A DNA stretch of 6,464 nt, taken from contig JAYEPB010000006.1 of NCBI GenBank assembly GCA_034723595.1, positions 1 through 6,464 on the forward strand, read 5' to 3'. The notes beneath the pieces are model-generated. The model ran no database searches, was not told the origin of the DNA, and saw only the letters and a program-made list of their open reading frames with translations. A program made the translations under genes and the position numbers. Within the stretch, counting starts at the first letter, position 1; the number at the start of each line of letters is the position of its first letter. Positions 1 to 5,194 of the stretch are shown one piece after another. The stretch comes from JAGLGH01 sp034723595. GTDB taxonomy: Archaea > Nanobdellota > Nanobdellia > Woesearchaeales > JAGLGH01.

Positions 1-3000
1 GGAAAAGCCTGTATGCTGCTTCATCTGTAGCATCATCTGTATCATAAGTGCCATTGAGATAATCGCAATTTTTGGTTCCATTATATGTCAGAGGGACAAG
101 CAGAGAACTGTTTGTGCCATCTTCAAATGCCAATGACCAATTGCATCCTTCATTGCTTGAGAATACACCAGAGAAATCAAGCAGGCTGTCAAGCATAACT
201 GTATAGATAAGCCTGTTGTATGATGAACCACCACTTAAGTTATAAGAGTCAATTCCATTCATAACATCAATTACATTATATTCTCCTTTTTTGATAAGAT
301 TAACAGGTATATTTACCTGATATGCATCTCCAAGATCATGGAAATCCTGGTTATAGCTGCTGAGGTTGAACACTTCATAAACTCCGTCACTGTTTGAAAC
401 ATTAAGATAGCTTGTCCACTTATCTCCTGAATAGCTTGTTGCAGAAAGGGAAATAAGATCAACATCATTGGGTATGTAGATTGAGCCCTCACTTATGTTA
501 TTATTGAAGATTGGACTCTCTATTGTTATAGGAATCTCCCCATATGTTGGAGGTGTTGTGATTGGAGTATAATTAAATTCAATGTATGACTCAGGGTAAA
601 GGTGCGCATCTGGCAAAGATGAAATATTAGCTGTCTGCGTTGATGTGAATTCTACCATCTTTTTTGTAATCTGCTCATAAGCATCTATAAGCTCATCAAC
701 ACTTGAACTGTTGAAATATTCTCCCTCTGAGCAGTTGGCCATTGCAATCAGTGTATCTGCCTCTGCGCTACTTCCGAACCCTATTGTGAATACCCTAATG
801 CCATAGTCCTCGTACACATTGCATGCTGCATCTATGGCATCCTGTTTTGCCTGTGCAACATCAAAAAAGCCATCGCATTTGTAATTTGCTTCTCCATCAG
901 TCATTACTATTATCGCTTTAAGTTTGGTTTGGTTTATCTCTGTTTCGCTTATGATCAATTCAAGGTCAAAAGCAACATGAGTAGGCCAGCACCACATCCA
1001 GAAGCATGTCTTCTCATTGTGAAGCCTTGCTGCGATTATGTTTTCTCCCTCAACAAATAGACTTGTGTTTATGCTGATTCTGTCCCTGTTCCAGTAGAAT
1101 GCATTATGGCTTGAATTATAGTCATTATCAATCAGCACCCCATTGAGATATACATCTGCGCCATCATCGCTTAATACATATAATTTTGAGTCATTTATTG
1201 CTGAGACATTTGTCACAGTGAATTTCTTCCTGAAGAAATAATCACCTTCATATTTAGCAAGTATTGTGCTTGGGTTGCCGAGCCAGTTATACATGTTCCT
1301 GAATACAGTAGGTTTCTTTTTCCATGAATTATCATTGAATCCAAGTGTAGTCCATCCAGCAGGCGGTGCTGCAAGATCCTTATCATTGTATCTCCAGTTT
1401 TGGCTTTTCCTTGATATTGCTGTTTTTATCTTATCAACCATCAGAATTTCTGCTGCACTTTTTACACCACAGCAGATGCATGTGCCTCCATTCATTACAT
1501 AATCGTCAATTTCTTTCTTAAGTTCAGTTGCATTATCGCTTAGGGTAAATATGTCCTGAGTTACATCTTCATATCCTATAAGGCCCATAAGAGGTCCAGT
1601 ATATGACAGCACATTGTCAATCATCGCCTTAGCTGCGCATCTTGCTCCGCTGATTCTTCTTGTGCTCGGATCATTCAACATAGAGTCATTGCAATCCCTT
1701 TTTACGCCAATCACATCAGAATCCAGGCGGTAGTCCATGCTTCCGCTTATATCTGTAGCAAGAACTATATCAAAATATGATTCAAGCACAGTCTTAAGAT
1801 AAAGTCTTAGGGGTGTTGTCTTTGCGCTTAAATCGCTGTAATTCATGCTGTTGTTTATGAGTATAGATTCTATCTCTGTATTATTGAGTATGAGTGTAGT
1901 ATTTCCTGCAGAAGTATTTTCATAGATTGTTACATTTCCAAAAATCAGAGCTATTGTGCCTCCAGTGGAATAAGAGAGATTAATATTCATTTCGCTCAGA
2001 TTACCAGGTACATAGAATGATGAGTAGAGGTTGATGTAGCCGTCGATTCCAGGGAAATAATATCTCTTGATTGCATTGCTTCCATTATCATAACTCACTT
2101 CAAGGTCTGTTGTATTGTCTGATATGTATGTTACACGGAAATATCCACCGCCAATATAATGAGGACCATCTGCAGTGAAATTCTCATTTATCTCCTCAAA
2201 ATTTATTGATATGTTGTTTACTCCAGCTGCAAAAAATGACGTATTGCATTCAGATAGGTTTATGTCCCACCTATCAGGAATCATGTAGCTTCCGTTGCCT
2301 GAACCAAGCGGGAATTCACTGCATAGATTTCCATTCACATAAAGTTTGAAGTCAGTGCCTGCTTCAAGTTCAAGATAAGCTGAGGTTATATTGAAACTGT
2401 CAGGAAGCAACACCCTTTTAGTGAGATTGCCTTCCCCTTCAAATCCACCAAAATATGCAAAAGACGAGGTCTGCCTGTCTTTGATAGAACTGAGATATAC
2501 TTTAGAGGAATAGCCAAAGATAGCTTTGTCTTTTTCAATGCCTGAGATCATTTTTTGGCTGGATATGAGCGCGCCTTTTACCTCTTTTGCCCTTGCCATT
2601 ATCTCCTCATCGTTAATATATATCCCATACCCAAATCTCGTGTCCATGAGAGGATCAATAAGCTCCATAGTAAGATTAAATGCAATCTCTGAGCTATTTG
2701 TTGCCCACATCTCTCCAAGAATCTCTGCAATAGAATTATTGAGAGATTTTTCTTCTATCACACCATCAGCTATAAGCTGGTTTACATAACTATTATTAAC
2801 TTCAGATATCCTGAGGGATGACATCACCTGAGTCATGTCAGATGCCAGATAACTGATTGATGTCGGTTTTTTTTCTGAGATATAGAAAGATGATGCAAGT
2901 ATCAGACCCAGCACGATGATTGATGCTGCTATCATTGCATCTATAGTAAAGAACACTCCTCTTTTACTTTTTTTCAGGCTTCTTTTCCTCACCATGTTTC

Positions 3001-3010
3001 CTTCATCCAT
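1..3010 (-). CDS. Large pilin-signal-anchored von Willebrand A (vWA) domain surface protein, C-terminus off window
   Basis: One uninterrupted minus-strand frame runs from an ATG at 3010-3008 to the left edge: 1003 complete codons with no stop. The N-terminus is lysine/arginine-rich and ends K16-R17-G18, followed by VFFTIDAM and a hydrophobic segment (about 25-43). This is an archaeal class III-type signal and membrane anchor. Residues 50-150 look helical. Residues about 185-400 are beta-rich. The vWA domain has a complete metal-ion site: D420-I-S422-G-S424, T510 (in GGT) and D705 (in VMTDGE). It is interrupted at about 536-687 by a jelly-roll-like domain carrying SDDGADVYLNG (614-624). After about 775 come beta-rich segments. 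I count about 40 N-x-S/T sequons, so an extracellular, glycosylated adhesin-like or pilus-tip-like role is inferred. The partner is unknown. It is the last visible gene of the pilin cluster, 50 bp after the preceding stop. A second ATG at 2995 would also keep the signal. Confidence 0.9.
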   Translation of the reverse strand, partial: MDEGNMVRKRSLKKSKRGVFFTIDAMIAASIIVLGLILASSFYISEKKPTSISYLASDMTQVMSSLRISEVNNSYVNQLIADGVIEEKSLNNSIAEILGEMWATNSSEIAFNLTMELIDPLMDTRFGYGIYINDEEIMARAKEVKGALISSQKMISGIEKDKAIFGYSSKVYLSSIKDRQTSSFAYFGGFEGEGNLTKRVLLPDSFNITSAYLELEAGTDFKLYVNGNLCSEFPLGSGNGSYMIPDRWDINLSECNTSFFAAGVNNISINFEEINENFTADGPHYIGGGYFRVTYISDNTTDLEVSYDNGSNAIKRYYFPGIDGYINLYSSFYVPGNLSEMNINLSYSTGGTIALIFGNVTIYENTSAGNTTLILNNTEIESILINNSMNYSDLSAKTTPLRLYLKTVLESYFDIVLATDISGSMDYRLDSDVIGVKRDCNDSMLNDPSTRRISGARCAAKAMIDNVLSYTGPLMGLIGYEDVTQDIFTLSDNATELKKEIDDYVMNGGTCICCGVKSAAEILMVDKIKTAISRKSQNWRYNDKDLAAPPAGWTTLGFNDNSWKKKPTVFRNMYNWLGNPSTILAKYEGDYFFRKKFTVTNVSAINDSKLYVLSDDGADVYLNGVLIDNDYNSSHNAFYWNRDRISINTSLFVEGENIIAARLHNEKTCFWMWCWPTHVAFDLELIISETEINQTKLKAIIVMTDGEANYKCDGFFDVAQAKQDAIDAACNVYEDYGIRVFTIGFGSSAEADTLIAMANCSEGEYFNSSSVDELIDAYEQITKKMVEFTSTQTANISSLPDAHLYPESYIEFNYTPITTPPTYGEIPITIESPIFNNNISEGSIYIPNDVDLISLSATSYSGDKWTSYLNVSNSDGVYEVFNLSSYNQDFHDLGDAYQVNIPVNLIKKGEYNVIDVMNGIDSYNLSGGSSYNRLIYTVMLDSLLDFSGVFSSNEGCNWSLAFEDGTNSSLLVPLTYNGTKNCDYLNGTYDTDDATDEAAYRLF

Positions 3011-3034
3011 AAAAACTTATTTTTCTTGTTTAAC

Positions 3035-3042
3035 AATTTAAA
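3035..3042 (-). promoter_or_regulatory. TATA-like box upstream of the vWA gene
   Basis: On the minus strand the sequence reads GAAAGG followed by TTTAAATT, a purine-rich BRE-like stretch and an archaeal TATA-like box. Its centre lies about 28 bp before the ATG at 3010, so the transcript would have almost no leader. It would let the vWA gene be transcribed separately from the pilin genes upstream. Assigned by eye from consensus and spacing. Confidence 0.45.
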
Positions 3043-3060
3043 CCTTTCCATACCTCTTTT

Positions 3061-3546
3061 TTACCACCATATCTGCACCTTCATTTTTATTATCTCTGAT
3101 TCATATATCATAAATCTTGTAATCTGTATCAATCTTTTATGGTCAGATGGTTCTGTGCCTATGGTCTCTCCTCCAGTTATGTTTATTCTGTTGCCTGTAC
3201 TATTCTCAAAAAATATGTAATGGTTGAATCTTGTGCCAAACAGGCGGTGTGCAGTTAAGTATTCCATTGCATAAAATTCATCAATCTTTGTCTGGTTTAT
3301 CCTATGATCATTGTTCGTAATCCCTATCCTGATTACTGTAGTATTTGTCCAGTTGGTTGGGCTGCCGCCTGATATCAGAGCAGAGGATATGCTTTTGCCG
3401 TCTGCCACTAACTCCTCCATTATTGCATCCTCCTGCATGGAGCTATTGGTAATGTGTGAGTAATATAACATCAAAGCAAGTGAAAATATAAGCACAGCTA
3501 CAATAAAATCGCTATACCATATCTGCCCTCTTTTCTTGCATATCAT
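3061..3546 (-). CDS. Type IV pilin-like protein, variant class III signal (GQIWYSDF)
   Basis: A 161-residue protein beginning MICKKRG. The likely prepilin peptidase site is R6-G7 before Q8, followed by IWYSDF and a hydrophobic helix (about 14-32). The residue at +5 is serine rather than glutamate, and an aspartate sits at +6 (D13), as in the neighbouring vWA protein. The exported part (33-161) has about six N-glycosylation sequons, for example NSS, NWT, NTT and NIT. I recall the SGGSPTNW and IGITNND pattern from other archaeal pilin-like proteins, but I cannot name a family. It lies 60 bp after the 3607-4026 gene and 50 bp before the vWA gene, in the same orientation. A minor pilin or an assembly partner of the vWA protein is inferred. 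The start is the only ATG that keeps the basic leader. Confidence 0.85.
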   Translation of the reverse strand: MICKKRGQIWYSDFIVAVLIFSLALMLYYSHITNSSMQEDAIMEELVADGKSISSALISGGSPTNWTNTTVIRIGITNNDHRINQTKIDEFYAMEYLTAHRLFGTRFNHYIFFENSTGNRINITGGETIGTEPSDHKRLIQITRFMIYESEIIKMKVQIWW

Positions 3547-3580
3547 GTTTTGCTTTTTTAGATTATATTTCTGTTTTTGG

Positions 3581-3610
3581 ATAATAATTTATTATTATTA
3601 TTATTATTAT
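3581..3610. repeat. ATT trinucleotide tract with an A/T-only inverted repeat
   Basis: The tract starts ATAATAAT, passes through TT, then runs as ATTATTATT repeats up to and into the TAA stop of the 3607-4026 gene. ATAATAAT at 3581-3588 can pair with ATTATTAT at 3591-3598. It fills half of the 60-bp gap between two pilin-like genes. It may be a slippage-prone spacer; no function is shown. Confidence 0.7.
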
Positions 3611-4026
3611 GTATAGATGCAGTCTCCTGTCTCCACTTCAATTGCGCCATCTGTCACGCATATTCTGTTCCATCCAAGTTTGATATCCTCGTCTATCTGT
3701 GGGATGATGCGGATAAATTGCTTATTCTCTGTCGTGATTATGAGTGTGTTGTTCATTATTGATATATTGTAATTGAATGTGTGGATTGAGTCAGGAAGAA
3801 AAAAATCCCTCTCATAACCTGATTCTGCTCCAGCAGCAATGGTAAGCTCGTTTTGTATCTTTGCTGAGATATCCTGGACTGCTACAAACTCCTGCTCGTC
3901 ATTCAGTTCTCCTGCCTGGTCCATCAATGCATACATGAATATTATTGAAACCGCAAATGCTATCCCTACAAGAATGACAAATTCCAGAGCTACCTGCCCG
4001 CCTCTTTTTTTAATAATCTTTATCAA
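3607..4026 (-). CDS. Type IV pilin-like protein with canonical Glu+5 signal; TTG start next to a MITE-like insertion
   Basis: A 139-residue protein. The class III signal is KKRGG before QVALEFVILV: cleavage is expected after G10, E15 lies at +5, and the hydrophobic helix spans about 16-36. The exported domain contains a GYERDFFLPDS motif (70-80), the sequons NIS and NNT, and cysteines C123 and C136 near the C-terminus. The two cysteines could form a disulfide loop like that near the end of many bacterial type IV pilins (inference). The only usable start in the present frame is a TTG at 4026-4024; an in-frame TAG about 30 bases upstream excludes an earlier one. AAAGG directly abuts the TTG, too close for a normal Shine-Dalgarno site. 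The 355-bp insertion begins 14 bp upstream. If it is removed, the frame extends 12 codons to an ATG inside the preceding gene. It is probably a structural or minor pilin of the cluster. Confidence 0.85.
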   Translation of the reverse strand: MIKIIKKRGGQVALEFVILVGIAFAVSIIFMYALMDQAGELNDEQEFVAVQDISAKIQNELTIAAGAESGYERDFFLPDSIHTFNYNISIMNNTLIITTENKQFIRIIPQIDEDIKLGWNRICVTDGAIEVETGDCIYT

Positions 4027-4032
4027 CCTTTC

Positions 4033-4040
4033 TTTTAGTT
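4033..4040. repeat. Left copy of 8-bp target-site duplication
   Basis: TTTTAGTT immediately precedes the left terminal inverted repeat and is identical to 4396-4403, just outside the right terminal repeat. The two copies are in direct orientation, as expected after transposition. Confidence 0.75.
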
Positions 4041-4077
4041 GTATGTAATAAGTCTGCTATTCAAGGAGCACCAGCAT
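4041..4077. repeat. Left terminal inverted repeat of the MITE-like element
   Basis: Two conserved blocks, GTATGTAATAAGTC (4041-4054) and GGAGCACCAGCAT (4065-4077), are separated by 10 poorly matching bases. Both pair with the right end in the same order. Confidence 0.8.
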
Positions 4078-4118
4078 CATCAGTCAAAACTTCTTCCTTA
4101 GTCTTATCCTGCTCGTCG

Positions 4119-4352
4119 TGGGGGATGCCCCCCAAACTTTAACAAAGTTTGACCAAAGGTAGTGCGACACAAAGGTCACACATCGCGGCCATCTTACTTA
4201 ATGATTCAAAGCCGCGAAGTGGAGATTCATGCTCCACATTGAGTGTCAACTGAGCATAACCAGTTGCGGGGACACAGAGCCTTCTGAAAATACATCCAAA
4301 GTAGTTGAAGAGCAAAGCTCTTTAACTTGTTAATGAACTTCGTTCATCAACA
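4119..4352. other. Array of consecutive hairpins inside the MITE-like element
   Basis: At least seven local inverted repeats follow one another: TGGGGG/CCCCCA with loop ATGC (4119-4134); AAACTTT/AAAGTTT with loop AAC (4134-4150); TGACC/GGTCA (4150-4178); CGCGGC/GCCGCG (4184-4216); GTGGAG/CTCCAC (4219-4237); GTGTCAACTG pairing with CAGTT and GACAC around a GCGGG bulge (4243-4275); and an 11-bp stem with loop AAA (4303-4327). An eighth, ATGAAC/GTTCAT (4333-4347), extends to TGTT/AACA at 4328-4352 and abuts the seventh. Adjacent hairpins share or compete for a few bases. One wobble pair favours the plus-strand RNA and another the minus, so the sequence does not settle a direction. It does not resemble RNase P or SRP RNA. 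Confidence 0.6.
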
Positions 4353-4359
4353 TTTGAAT

Positions 4360-4395
4360 ATGCTTGTGCTCCGTTACATCCGACTTATTACATCC
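4360..4395. repeat. Right terminal inverted repeat of the MITE-like element
   Basis: Read on the minus strand it begins GGATGTAATAAGTC and continues with a second GGATGTAA 14 bases in, then GGAGCACAAGCAT. The outer and inner blocks match the left end. Confidence 0.8.
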
Positions 4396-4403
4396 TTTTA
4401 GTT
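4396..4403. repeat. Right copy of 8-bp target-site duplication
   Basis: TTTTAGTT is identical to 4033-4040. Its last base (4403) is also the final base of the minus-strand TAA stop of the neighbouring pilin gene, so the insertion landed at the very end of that gene without disrupting it. Confidence 0.75.
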
Positions 4404-4825
4404 TAGCTTCCGCTAATGTTGACATAATAATCTTCTGCTTTCAGATTAATGAAATGAATGCCTCTTGAAATTGGTATTGTCCCGCTTACATTGACATTTG
4501 TGCTTGCTACAATATCTGAGGAACCTGAAACTGTCATTATCGTAAATGATATCTCATTATGAGTAATATTTACTGACTGCACGCCATGAGGCATAAATAC
4601 TTTGACTGTGGTTTCAGATGGTTTTCCAAGATAATAGACAGAGTCTGCGCTGTCAGCAATCTTTCTTGTTATCTGCATTAGCTGGTTCATGCTTATCTCA
4701 TCAGCAGTAGTGTTTGAATAATGATAATATATCAGTGTCAGTGGGATTGTTATGAGGATAACAAAACCCATTATAGTCATGTATTCCATGCTTAGTTGAG
4801 CTTTTGTTTTCTTAAATCTTCTCAT
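4403..4825 (-). CDS. Type IV pilin-like protein with class III signal (KAQLSMEYM)
   Basis: This 140-residue protein carries the clearest archaeal class III signal in the window: MRRFKKTKA before QLSMEYMTIMGF. Glutamate falls at +5 (E14) and a hydrophobic helix spans about 15-36. It fits the KGQxSxEYL-type signal of archaeal pilins. The exported part is beta-rich with four sequons (NTT, NIT, NVS, NIS) and ends shortly after VNIS. It is first in the minus-strand pilin cluster and so probably heads the operon; a major or minor pilin role is inferred. I chose the ATG at 4825 because the TATA-like box at 4849-4856 is centred about 28 bp upstream, matching the leaderless spacing of other genes here. 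An ATG at 4834 would add three residues and is possible, with GGG just before it. The stop is at 4403, at the edge of the insertion. Confidence 0.88.
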   Translation of the reverse strand: MRRFKKTKAQLSMEYMTIMGFVILITIPLTLIYYHYSNTTADEISMNQLMQITRKIADSADSVYYLGKPSETTVKVFMPHGVQSVNITHNEISFTIMTVSGSSDIVASTNVNVSGTIPISRGIHFINLKAEDYYVNISGS

Positions 4826-4848
4826 ATCTATCATCCCACACTTAAGAC

Positions 4849-4856
4849 TTTATAAA
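4849..4856 (-). promoter_or_regulatory. TATA-like box for the pilin operon
   Basis: TTTATAAA is self-complementary and lies in the 64-bp gap between divergent genes. On the minus strand it is preceded by GGATAAA. Its centre is about 28 bp from the ATG at 4825 and only about 19 bp from the ATG at 4834, which favours the inner start. Confidence 0.5.
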
Positions 4857-4868
4857 TTTATCCTAACA

Positions 4869-4876
4869 TTTATATA
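4869..4876 (+). promoter_or_regulatory. TATA-like box for the acylphosphatase gene
   Basis: TTTATATA is centred about 26 bp before the ATG at 4899, so transcription should begin at or next to the start codon (leaderless). It lies back to back with the pilin operon promoter, only 12 bp away. Confidence 0.6.
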
Positions 4877-4898
4877 TGACTCTGCATCTGCATTCATT

Positions 4899-5168
4899 AT
4901 GGTAAAGGTTCATCTTGTTGTGATGGGAAGAGTACAGGGAGTACTTTATAGGGCAAATACAAAGAAGAAGGCTGAAGAGCTTCTGCTATGCGGATATGCG
5001 AAGAATCTCCCAGATGGCAGTGTTGAAGTGATTGCTCAGGGTCCAAAGACAAAGGTTGACGAGCTTGTGGAATACTGCATGCATGGTCATGATTGCGCTT
5101 ATGTCGAGGATATTGACATAGAGTATTCTGATAATGAAGAAGACATTGATAAGTTTGAGATAAAATAA
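4899..5168 (+). CDS. acyP: Acylphosphatase
   Basis: An 89-residue protein of normal length for the family. Acylphosphatases hydrolyse carboxyl-phosphate bonds, for example in acetyl phosphate or carbamoyl phosphate, and are small cytosolic enzymes of ferredoxin-like alpha/beta fold. The phosphate-binding loop GRVQGVLYR (10-18) contains the expected arginine R18, with tyrosine where phenylalanine is usual. The second signature, GYAKNLPDGSVEV (32-44), supplies the catalytic asparagine N36. Both active-site residues are present, so an active enzyme is expected. The start is the ATG at 4899, with a TATA-like box at leaderless spacing. It is transcribed divergently from the pilin operon and convergently with the cdc6-like gene, whose stop is 26 bp away. 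Two stops (TAA, TAG) occur in tandem. No functional link to the pilin genes is apparent. Confidence 0.95.
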   Translation: MVKVHLVVMGRVQGVLYRANTKKKAEELLLCGYAKNLPDGSVEVIAQGPKTKVDELVEYCMHGHDCAYVEDIDIEYSDNEEDIDKFEIK

Positions 5169-5194
5169 TAGATAATTTTCTTCTGGAAACTTAT

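Larger units (their letters stand above)
4041..4395. mobile_element. 355-bp MITE-like non-autonomous element with terminal inverted repeats and 8-bp TSD
   Basis: The left end reads GTATGTAATAAGTC; the right end, read on the minus strand, reads GGATGTAATAAGTC, matching at 13 of 14 positions. Further in, GGAGCACCAGCAT on the left matches GGAGCACAAGCAT on the right (12 of 13). Both ends are bounded by the direct repeat TTTTAGTT. No substantial reading frame fills the element, so there is no transposase, and a full-length relative elsewhere would have to mobilise it. An 8-bp duplication occurs in several IS families, and I cannot assign one. Several strong hairpins fill the interior. It sits between two co-oriented pilin genes, with its right duplication supplying the last base of the upstream gene's stop codon. 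The alternative is a large structured RNA closed by long-range pairing, but that would not explain the flanking direct repeat. Confidence 0.8.

Noticed and set aside
2526..2789. Antisense open frames opposite the vWA, pilin and cdc6-like genes.
   Set aside because: They are hydrophobic or serine-rich mirror images of the real coding strand, with no start signals or recognisable domains.
4043..4052. A promoter formed by the left end of the element (CTTATTAC on the minus strand) for the TTG-start pilin gene.
   Set aside because: It matches the archaeal TATA consensus poorly, and the spacing would put the transcription start slightly inside the coding region.
4041..4395. A housekeeping structured RNA (RNase P RNA or SRP RNA) in the hairpin-rich gap.
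   Set aside because: None of the conserved core motifs of these RNAs could be found, and the flanking direct repeat points to transposition.
4041..4395. A CRISPR array, suggested by repeated short motifs.
   Set aside because: The repeats are inverted and at the ends, and there are no regularly spaced direct repeats with unique spacers.
5169..5194. A bidirectional terminator between the convergent acyP and cdc6-like genes.
   Set aside because: Only a short T-rich stretch and no convincing stem; too weak to annotate.
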